Source: RGVT01 sp037129475 (GTDB lineage Bacteria > Planctomycetota > Planctomycetia > Pirellulales > UBA1268). Taken from it: DNA of 12,796 nt. Location: positions 1 through 12,796 of the forward strand of contig JBAXUY010000085.1 of the NCBI GenBank assembly GCA_037129475.1, read 5' to 3'. Made by a program: the position numbers and the translations under genes. The notes under the pieces were generated by a model. The model searched no databases. It saw nothing but the letters and a program-made list of their open reading frames with translations, and had not been told where the DNA came from. Shown piece by piece: positions 1 through 6,723 of this stretch. How positions within the stretch are numbered: the stretch's first letter is position 1; each line of letters opens with the position of its first letter.

Positions 1-2391
1 CGTCGGAAACCAGATCGGCCCCCGCCAGTTGGAGTTGCCCCCCTTGAGCTTCGTCTGCGACTCGGCCGGCTCGTAGCCCACCCGCCGGCCGTCGAACTCG
101 AACGGTTCGCGTTCGTGCCGCTTCGAGAGTGAGCGGATGCCGTAGGGCGAGAGAAATTCCTCCGGATCGTGCAGCCGTGCGAGCATCCGCGAGAGCTGAT
201 CGATGTTCATGATCGTCAGCAGATGGGTCGTGGTGCCGTCGGCGGCGGGAATCGGATGGATGACGTCGGCCACGAGATCCTGCCGGTTTTTGAGAAACCA
301 GCGGAGGTTGCCGGAAAACTCCTTGAAGGGCTCGATCCACGCGGCCTCCAGCCGTTCGACCGCGAACAAGGGGATCAGGCCCACCAGCGAGCGGACGTGG
401 AATTTGCGGATCTGGCCGTCCGGTCGCTTGAGCACGTCGTAGAAGAAGCCGTCGGTCTCGTCGAAGAGCGTGTAGCCCCGGCGGCCCATGTTCTTCATCG
501 CGTAGGCGATGTGGACGTAGTGCTGGAGAAACTTGGAGGCGAGCGACTCGTAGACGGGGTTGTCGTGGGCCAACTCCAGCGCGATCCGCATCATGTTGAG
601 GCAGAACATTCCCATCCAGCCGGTCGCGTCGGCCTGCTCGAGCGTGGAGCCGTCGGGCAGGCGATCGCTGCGGTCGAACACGCTGATGTTGTCGAGGCCG
701 AGGAACCCGCCCTCGAACACGTTGTGTCCCTCGCGGTCGACCTTGTTCACCCAGCTGGTGAACACGAGGAGGAGCTTGTGGAAGCAGCGTTCGAGCCAGG
801 GGCGGTCGATGCGGCCGTGCCGGCGTTTTTCCATGTTGTAGACCCGCCAGACCGCCCACGCGTGCACGGGCGGGTTCAGGTCGCCGAACTCCCATTCGTA
901 GGCCGGCAGTTGGCCGCTGGGATGCTGAAACTGCTCGAAGAGGAGCAGCCAGAGCTGTTCCTTGGCGAACTGCGGATCGACGAGTGCCATCGGGATGCAG
1001 TGAAACGCCAGGTCCCAGGCCGCGAACCAGGGGTATTCCCAGGCGTCCGGCATGAGGAGCACCCGCATGGAATTCAGGTGCCGCCAGTGGGCGTTGCGGA
1101 TCGTGCGCCGGCTCTCCGGCGGCGGGCAGTCGGGGTTGTCGCCATCCAGCCATTTGGCGACGTCGAAGATGTAGTTCTGCTTCGACCACAAGAGGCCGGC
1201 AAGCGCCGCCCGCTGCACACGTTTTTCGTCGGCGGTGGCGGCGGCCGGGGCCAGCTCCGCGTAAAACGCATCCGCTTCGCTGCGACGCAGGGCGACGGTC
1301 TCGTCGACGAGGCTGGCGAGGCCGGCAGCCGGGATCGCTTCGGCGGGCGGCCGGTCGGTCAGCAGGAGGTGGAGTGTCGTCGAGCCGCCCGCGGGCACCA
1401 GCATCTGGAAGTCGATCGCCGCCTTCGTCCCCGTCTCCGCCGGGTTGCAGGCCGCCGCATCCCCCGCACACAGCCGCCGATGAAAGGCATCCTTCGTGAA
1501 TGGAGAACGACTCGTCTGGCCGGGCCCGAAAACCACCGGCCCGTTGGTTTCGTTGTCGGTGAACATCGGCCCCGCGCCGGCGGCCGCCGGCGCGATGAGC
1601 CAGCGCCGTCCCAGCCGGTGGGTCGTGGGAATATGGGGGTCGGCCGGCAGGTCACCGTCGTCGGCCACCAGGCAGACCGTGCCGCGCGGCCCCGGCTCGC
1701 GACGAATCATCGGCTGCGGCTGCGGTGTACGATCCCAACTCCATGTGTTGCGAAACCAGAGCGTCGGCAGCACGTGCAACGGGGCGGCGTCGGGCCCGTG
1801 GTTCGTCGCCGTGATCCGGATGGCGATCTCCTCGGGATTCGTCTTCGCATACTCGATCAGGATGTCGAAGGAGCGGTTCTCGGCGAAGACGCCGGTGTCG
1901 ACGAGTTCGTACTCCGGGTGGTGGGGCCGCCGGCGCCGGCTTTCCTGGATCAGGTCTGCGTAGGGAAAGGCCCGCTGCGGGTAGCGGTAAAGCAGGGCCA
2001 TATAGGAATGGCTGGGGGTGTTGTCGACGTGGAAGAAATATTCCTTCACGTCCTCCCCGTGATTGCCCTCGTAGGGGGTCAGTCCGAACAATCGCTCCTT
2101 GAGGTGCGTATCACACCCGTTCCAGAAGGTCGGAGCGAAGCAGAGCCGCTGATACCGGTCGCTCAGGCCGGCGATGCCGTCTTCGCCCCACCGGTAGGCT
2201 TTTGAGCGGGAGTGGTCGTACGTGAGATACCGCCATGCATCGCCGTCGGCGGAATAGTCTTCGCGAACGGTTCCCCAGGACCGGTCCGACAGGTAGGGGC
2301 CCCACCTGCGCCAACCGCTGGAATCGTCGGAGATCTCCCGGATCCGTTCCGATTCGGCGCGTCGATTCGGTTGTGGCGATTGTGCGGCCAT
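1..2391 (-). CDS. GH63 / MGH1-like glycoside hydrolase (C-terminal part missing)
   Basis: Large cytoplasmic-looking sugar hydrolase of the GH63-like group (mannosylglycerate hydrolase MGH1-like, alpha-glucosidase-like). 797 codons are visible and the frame runs off the left edge, so the C-terminus is absent. The N-terminus has the family block WRRWGPYLSDRSWGTVREDY, then YRWGEDGIAGLSDRYQRLC and EGNHGEDVKEYFF. The catalytic (alpha/alpha)6 part contains PWFAAWDLAFHCIPMALVDP (Asp about residue 460, the position expected for the general acid in GH63 relatives), YEWEFGDLNPPVHAWAVW, and at the edge NWRGPIWFPT. The catalytic base is probably just beyond the window. No signal peptide is seen. The start at 2391 fits the usual family N-terminus; in-frame ATGs at 2427 and 2445 are possible but add unrelated sequence, and no start has a good ribosome-binding site. 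Substrate is unknown: trehalose-, glucosylglycerate- or mannosylglycerate-type sugars are all reasonable for the family. Confidence 0.88.
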   Translation of the reverse strand, partial: MAAQSPQPNRRAESERIREISDDSSGWRRWGPYLSDRSWGTVREDYSADGDAWRYLTYDHSRSKAYRWGEDGIAGLSDRYQRLCFAPTFWNGCDTHLKERLFGLTPYEGNHGEDVKEYFFHVDNTPSHSYMALLYRYPQRAFPYADLIQESRRRRPHHPEYELVDTGVFAENRSFDILIEYAKTNPEEIAIRITATNHGPDAAPLHVLPTLWFRNTWSWDRTPQPQPMIRREPGPRGTVCLVADDGDLPADPHIPTTHRLGRRWLIAPAAAGAGPMFTDNETNGPVVFGPGQTSRSPFTKDAFHRRLCAGDAAACNPAETGTKAAIDFQMLVPAGGSTTLHLLLTDRPPAEAIPAAGLASLVDETVALRRSEADAFYAELAPAAATADEKRVQRAALAGLLWSKQNYIFDVAKWLDGDNPDCPPPESRRTIRNAHWRHLNSMRVLLMPDAWEYPWFAAWDLAFHCIPMALVDPQFAKEQLWLLLFEQFQHPSGQLPAYEWEFGDLNPPVHAWAVWRVYNMEKRRHGRIDRPWLERCFHKLLLVFTSWVNKVDREGHNVFEGGFLGLDNISVFDRSDRLPDGSTLEQADATGWMGMFCLNMMRIALELAHDNPVYESLASKFLQHYVHIAYAMKNMGRRGYTLFDETDGFFYDVLKRPDGQIRKFHVRSLVGLIPLFAVERLEAAWIEPFKEFSGNLRWFLKNRQDLVADVIHPIPAADGTTTHLLTIMNIDQLSRMLARLHDPEEFLSPYGIRSLSKRHEREPFEFDGRRVGYEPAESQTKLKGGNSNWRGPIWFPT

Positions 2392-2518
2392 GCAGCGGTA
2401 TCCAGCCCGTGAGGATACTCGATGCATGGACAGGTTTCTGTGCATGAGACCGGGAAGTGGCTGTCGATGCTACCCGAGGGTACTTTTACGATTGTCTCAC
2501 CCTGACCCGTAGGCGCGT
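2392..2518. promoter_or_regulatory. Divergent intergenic region with a TACCC-GA-GGGTA inverted repeat
   Basis: This 127-bp gap separates the glycosidase (leftward) from the HbpS-like gene (rightward) and must hold both promoters. A perfect 5+5 bp inverted repeat, TACCC-GA-GGGTA, sits at 2471-2482, about 37 bp before the HbpS-like start, followed by a short T-rich stretch. It could be an operator or a weak hairpin. No convincing sigma70 -35/-10 pair or Shine-Dalgarno sequence is visible. Confidence 0.3.
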
Positions 2519-4420
2519 ATGATTCTGGCGACTCTGAAAAAATGGTTGCGGAAACCCGGCCCGGCCCGGCGGACGGCCCGTACGGGCCTCGGGGCCGAGT
2601 CTCTCGAACGGCGCAGCATGCTCGCCGCCGGGCAACTCACCACCGGCGAGGTCGACGCGCTGCTCCAACGTGCCTCCGCTGCGACCCCCAGCAACAACGC
2701 GATTTTTGCCGTGGTGGATCGCAGTGGTCAGATTCTCGGCGTGCGCACCGAGTCGGGCGTGAGCACGCCCGATCTGAATTTCGCGATCAACGGGGCCATC
2801 GCCAAGGCGCGGAGCGCGGTCTTCTTTTCCAGCGGGCAGGGGATCCTCACCTCGCGGACGGTCGGCTATCTCAGCCAGTCCACGATCACCCAGCGCGAGG
2901 TGGAGGCCAATCCCAGCAGCCCCAATCCCGTCATTCAAGGGCCGGGTTTCGTGGCGCCGGTCGGCGTCGGCGGGCAGTTCCCGCCGGGCATCATCAACCA
3001 ACCGCTCGTCGACCTCTTTTGCATCGAGCACAGCAACCGCGTCAGCACCTACGTCAACGGCACCTTGGTCGCCAACCGCATGTCCTACGGACAGCAGCTG
3101 GGAACCGCGCCAGACGAGACCTCGCGAGGCATCGGCACGATGCCAGGCGGCCTGCCGGTCTACCGATCCGGCACGAATGAACTGATCGCCGGCATCGGGG
3201 CGTTCTTTCCGGGGCCCTTCGGATACGCCACGTTCGAGCAAGCGTTCGTGCCCGTGGCGGGGCAGACCCGCGAAGATCGGGTCAACGCGCCGCTCGCACT
3301 GGAGTCGGAACTCATCGTGTTCGAGACGCTCTTCGTGCCGACGCCGCTGGGTGGCGTGCCGCGGCCCGCCGTCAGCGGGGCGCCGCAGGGCATCATCAAC
3401 CTGGCCCAGATATCCCCCTCCCAGTCGCTACAGACGCAGGTCGATCGGATCAACGCGGCGGCGCGGATCAATCTCGGCGGCATCGCCCTGCAGAGCTTTG
3501 GGCCGAAGCCCGGCCCCCTCGGCGTCCAGGCGCTGTTCAACCTGATGGCCAGGCTCGGCCCGGGGACTGTCAACGGCGTCAACCGTCCGGTCGCTCCCGG
3601 CGGAGTGACATTGCTCCCCGGAATGCCCCAGGCCGACGGGTGGATCGTGCCGGCGACCAACGGCTCAACGCTGACGGCCGCGGACGTCACGCGCATCATC
3701 AATCAGGGCATCGCGCAGGCGGAAAAAACGCGGGCCCAGATCCGCGTCCCCACGACCTACTCGCGGCTCATCTTCGTCGTCTGCGACTATTCCCCGACGA
3801 ATCCCACTGTCAACGGCAACATCCTGGGCCTCTATCGGATGCCCGATGCGCTCTGCGACGCGCTCGACGTCACCCCGGCCAAGGCGCGAAACTCGGCCTA
3901 CTACGCATCACAGGATCTCACGGCGCAGGACCAGCTGCCGGGCATCCCGCTCGGCACCGCCTTCACCACGCGCACGTTCCGGTATCTCGCGGTGCCGCGG
4001 TATCCCTCGGGCAACAACAATGCACCGCCCGGCGTCTGGTCGATCCTCAACGAGCCGGGCATCGACCCGAAGACCGGCTACAACATCGGCGCTCCGAAGG
4101 CGGCCTCGTCGTTCCAGACCGTGCTCGGCTTCGACTCGTTCAACCCGGGCCGCAACTTCAGCGCCCCGCTCGGCAGGTGGCCGAAGGCGAATCAGAACGG
4201 CACGATCTTCTTCCCCGGAAGTTCTGCCATCTACAAAAATGGGCAACTCGCCGGTGGCTACGGTTCCAGCGGCGACGGTGTCGACCAGGACGACGTCGGC
4301 GCCTTTTATGGAGCGGTGGGGTATGCGCCGCCGCTAGCGAAGCAGGCTGATCAGTTTATCTTCCGCGGCATCCGCCTTCCCTACATCAAGTTCTCGCGGA
4401 ACGTGCAGTCGGGCGCGTGA
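2519..4420 (+). CDS. Secreted protein with two tandem GlcG/HbpS-like heme-binding-type domains
   Basis: A 633-residue protein that appears to be exported. The N-terminus is Arg/Lys-rich and carries LERRSMLAA at residues 29-37, resembling the planctomycete LEPR-XLL segment of extracellular proteins. Two GlcG/HbpS-like units follow. Unit 1 (about 39-260) starts with LTTGEVDALLQRA, has the strand FAVVDRSGQILGVR, then KARSAVFFSS and the late block GGLPVYRSGTNELIAGIGAF. Unit 2 (about 382-615) starts with LTAADVTRIINQGIAQA, has LIFVVCDYS, KARNSAYYASQ and the late block AIYKNGQLAGGYGSSGDGVD plus QDD. Family members bind heme or small molecules, or are accessory to glycolate-type metabolism; no reaction can be assigned here. 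The units are longer than a stand-alone HbpS domain because of inserted loops. There is no CxxCH heme-c motif. The gene ends 23 bp before the convergent repeat-protein gene. Confidence 0.8.
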   Translation: MILATLKKWLRKPGPARRTARTGLGAESLERRSMLAAGQLTTGEVDALLQRASAATPSNNAIFAVVDRSGQILGVRTESGVSTPDLNFAINGAIAKARSAVFFSSGQGILTSRTVGYLSQSTITQREVEANPSSPNPVIQGPGFVAPVGVGGQFPPGIINQPLVDLFCIEHSNRVSTYVNGTLVANRMSYGQQLGTAPDETSRGIGTMPGGLPVYRSGTNELIAGIGAFFPGPFGYATFEQAFVPVAGQTREDRVNAPLALESELIVFETLFVPTPLGGVPRPAVSGAPQGIINLAQISPSQSLQTQVDRINAAARINLGGIALQSFGPKPGPLGVQALFNLMARLGPGTVNGVNRPVAPGGVTLLPGMPQADGWIVPATNGSTLTAADVTRIINQGIAQAEKTRAQIRVPTTYSRLIFVVCDYSPTNPTVNGNILGLYRMPDALCDALDVTPAKARNSAYYASQDLTAQDQLPGIPLGTAFTTRTFRYLAVPRYPSGNNNAPPGVWSILNEPGIDPKTGYNIGAPKAASSFQTVLGFDSFNPGRNFSAPLGRWPKANQNGTIFFPGSSAIYKNGQLAGGYGSSGDGVDQDDVGAFYGAVGYAPPLAKQADQFIFRGIRLPYIKFSRNVQSGA

Positions 4421-4443
4421 GAGGCAAGAGACACCGCGGCTCG

Positions 4444-6723
4444 TCACTCAGGTCGCCCCAGCCAGATCGGTCCGGCGTGGTCGGCCAGCGCGGCCTTGGC
4501 GTCGGCGTCGAGGTCCGGGATTCCCCGGAGCGACAAATCGCCACGGTGCGTCGCCAGAGCTCGGGCGACGGCTGCAGAGATCGCCGTCAGTCCGTTGAGT
4601 GAGAGATCGCCGTCGTGGGCTGCGAGGGCAGCGGCCGTTTCCGGCGAGAGCGAATCGAGCCCGTCGAGAAAGAGCGTGCCGCTCAGCGTGGCGAGCACCG
4701 CTGCGGCCGGGGTGAAGAGTTCGCGAATCTGCGAAAAATCGGTGCGGCCGGCGGCGACGAGTTTCTCGGCCAACGGTTCCGTGGCGAGTCTGCGGAGCCC
4801 GGCCAGCGACAGGGGGCCGGCATGCGTGGCGAGCGTTTCCTCGACGCCCGGCTCGCAGTGCACCAGTCCATCCAGCGAGAGCGGCCCCTCGGCGTGGGCG
4901 GCAAGGGCGGCAGCCTGCGATGGCGACAGCTCGTGCAAGCCATCGAGCTCGAGTGGCCCGGCATGGCGGGCGAGCGCCACAGCGACGGCGTCGGGCAATT
5001 CCAGCAGTGCGGGCAGCCGGAGCCGGCCGCTCGACCGTGCCACGGCAGAGGCCAGCGGCTGCGAGAGCACGCGGGATTCGCCCGCGGTGCGGAGTAGTTT
5101 ACGGAGCGAGAGCGCGCCATCGTGAGCCCCCAGCACGCGGGCCACCTCGTCGGAGAGCGGTCCGATGGAATCGAAGTTCGTGCGTCCATCGGCGAGCAGC
5201 TTGGCTGCCAGGGATGGCGATGCGATGGTCCGCAGGCCCGACAGATCAAGTGGCCTGTCGTGGCCGGCGAACGCCTGCTCCACGTCCGGCGTGATCGTCT
5301 CGATCTTCGAAAAGTCGGTCTGCCCGTCGGCCAGGAGCTTGCGGGCAAGCGCCCCGCTCGAAAGTTCCACCAGGCTCGCGAGCGGGAGTACGCCACGGTG
5401 TCGTGAAAGCAGGAGGGCCGTCGAGTCGTCGAGACGGAGTGCGGCCGCGGCGGCGCTCGCCAGCGTGGAGAGCCCCAGGGGGCCGGGGTGTCGGGCGAGG
5501 ATGGCCTCGACGTCCGGGCTCACCTCGGCCAGCCCGTCCAGATCGAGCGGGCCGGGATGGGCGGCGAATCGCTCCGCGACCTCGGGGGAAATCATGTGGA
5601 TGCGGCTGAAGTCGGTGCGGCCGTCGGCCAGCAGTTTGTTTGCAAGCGCCGCGGAGCCGATCGACTCCAGACCTTCGAGCACGAGCGGCCCGCGGTGCGC
5701 TGCCAGCGACGTGGCCGCCGGCTCCGTGAGCGTGCGCATGGCCGGCAGCCGCAGTGTGCCGGTGTGACCGGCCAGCAGCCGCGCCACCGGCGGAGAAATG
5801 GCATCGAGCCCGCTGAGTTCGAGTACGCCTTCGTGCCGGGCCAGCTCGGCGGCGATCGGTTCGGGCAGCGAGCGAAGCGCGGGAAGATCGAGCTCGCCGG
5901 CGTGCCTCGCGAGCAGCCGGGCCAGCGGCGCGTCGATCGCGGTGGCGTTGGCCGACTGAAACACCATCGCCGCGAGCGACAGTGGTCGGGGGGCGGCAGC
6001 CAGCGCGTGCAAGGCTTCGTCGGAGCAGGAGAGCAGGGGGTCAAAATCATCTCGTCCGTCGGCGAGGAGTTTTGTGACGAGTTCGGCGGTCTGGATGGTG
6101 GTCAGGCCGTCCAGATCGAGCCGGCCCGCATGCCGCGCGAGATGCGACTCGGCCAAGGGCTCGAGGCGTTGGATGGCGGGCAGCGAAAGTGGTCCCTCAT
6201 GGGGCGACAGTGCCGCTGCCACGGCCGGCGGAAGATCCTCCAGCCGTTCCAGGATGATCGGCCCCGCGTGTCGCGCCAGGAGTGACGCGTGCGGCACGGA
6301 CAGCGCTTCGCTGGCCCGCGCGCGGACCACCAAGCCATCGATCGACAGGGGCTGCCGATGGGCCACCAGGGCCGTGGCGGCGTCATCCGAAAGCGTCGTC
6401 AGCCCGTCGAGGAGGAGGGCTCCCCGATGGCGAGCCAGGGCCGAGGCAGCCTCTGCGGAGAGCGTGGGGAGGCCGCGCAGATCGACGATGCCGGGAAAGC
6501 CGGCGATCTCAACGGCCTTCTCGGCGGACAGTGAACGCACGGCATGCAGATCGAGCCGCGACGTGGCGCCCGCAGGCACCAGCAGCGCGGCCACCACGCC
6601 GGCCACGCAGAGCGTCGCCGGCAGCGCGAAGCGACGCAGCCGGGCTGCGAGTGCGCTAAAAGGCCAGTTCGAGATCGGTGAATGCGGCGAAGAGGTTGGG
6701 GACATTGTTGTCGATGTTGCCAT
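4444..6723 (-). CDS. Membrane-anchored leucine-rich-like repeat protein
   Basis: A 759-residue protein (753 if it starts at the second ATG, 6705). One hydrophobic segment, FALPATLCVAGVVAALLV (about residues 32-49), follows the basic stretch RLRR and suggests a signal anchor or signal peptide. The rest is about 24 units of about 23 residues with consensus LsxexAxaLAxHxGxLxLdGL, so it is probably a solenoid like a leucine-rich repeat. Five units are replaced by a second type with LLADGRTDFS. The last unit is cut short at ADHAGPIWLGRPE. I recall similar repeats in planctomycetes and Lentisphaerae, without known function; protein binding or scaffolding is inferred. The start lies within the upstream barrel gene: the first in-frame start codon past that gene's stop is a GTG inside the hydrophobic segment, so 6723 or 6705 must be used. 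Neither has a Shine-Dalgarno site, which fits translational coupling. Confidence 0.82.
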   Translation of the reverse strand: MATSTTMSPTSSPHSPISNWPFSALAARLRRFALPATLCVAGVVAALLVPAGATSRLDLHAVRSLSAEKAVEIAGFPGIVDLRGLPTLSAEAASALARHRGALLLDGLTTLSDDAATALVAHRQPLSIDGLVVRARASEALSVPHASLLARHAGPIILERLEDLPPAVAAALSPHEGPLSLPAIQRLEPLAESHLARHAGRLDLDGLTTIQTAELVTKLLADGRDDFDPLLSCSDEALHALAAAPRPLSLAAMVFQSANATAIDAPLARLLARHAGELDLPALRSLPEPIAAELARHEGVLELSGLDAISPPVARLLAGHTGTLRLPAMRTLTEPAATSLAAHRGPLVLEGLESIGSAALANKLLADGRTDFSRIHMISPEVAERFAAHPGPLDLDGLAEVSPDVEAILARHPGPLGLSTLASAAAAALRLDDSTALLLSRHRGVLPLASLVELSSGALARKLLADGQTDFSKIETITPDVEQAFAGHDRPLDLSGLRTIASPSLAAKLLADGRTNFDSIGPLSDEVARVLGAHDGALSLRKLLRTAGESRVLSQPLASAVARSSGRLRLPALLELPDAVAVALARHAGPLELDGLHELSPSQAAALAAHAEGPLSLDGLVHCEPGVEETLATHAGPLSLAGLRRLATEPLAEKLVAAGRTDFSQIRELFTPAAAVLATLSGTLFLDGLDSLSPETAAALAAHDGDLSLNGLTAISAAVARALATHRGDLSLRGIPDLDADAKAALADHAGPIWLGRPE
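4450..6570 (-). repeat. Coding repeat array: about 24 units of ~69 bp, with five LADG(R/Q)TDF variants
   Basis: The repeat is visible at protein level and diverged at DNA level. The main unit has a conserved AxHxG...LxLdGL core, for example ARHRGALLLDGL, ARHAGPLELDGL and ATHAGPLSLAGL. The variant unit, reading A.KLLADGRTDFS.I, occurs at about 4738-4770, 5161-5210, 5300-5345, 5600-5645 and 6036-6080. Two variants are consecutive (5161-5345), while the others are separated by several ordinary units. This suggests duplication of blocks holding both unit types. Confidence 0.75.

Noticed and set aside
169..2205. 678-codon open frame on the plus strand
   Set aside because: It lies antisense to the glycosidase, whose minus-strand translation has clear family motifs. 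The plus-strand product is Val/Arg/Glu-rich with no recognisable domain.
2486..3241. 251-codon open frame on the minus strand
   Set aside because: It is antisense to the first HbpS-like unit and has no recognised domain or start signal.
2950..4400. Possible c-type cytochrome in the HbpS-like protein
   Set aside because: No CxxCH motif is present in the translated protein.
4421..4443. Bidirectional terminator between the HbpS-like and repeat-protein genes
   Set aside because: The 23-bp gap shows no hairpin or T-tract.
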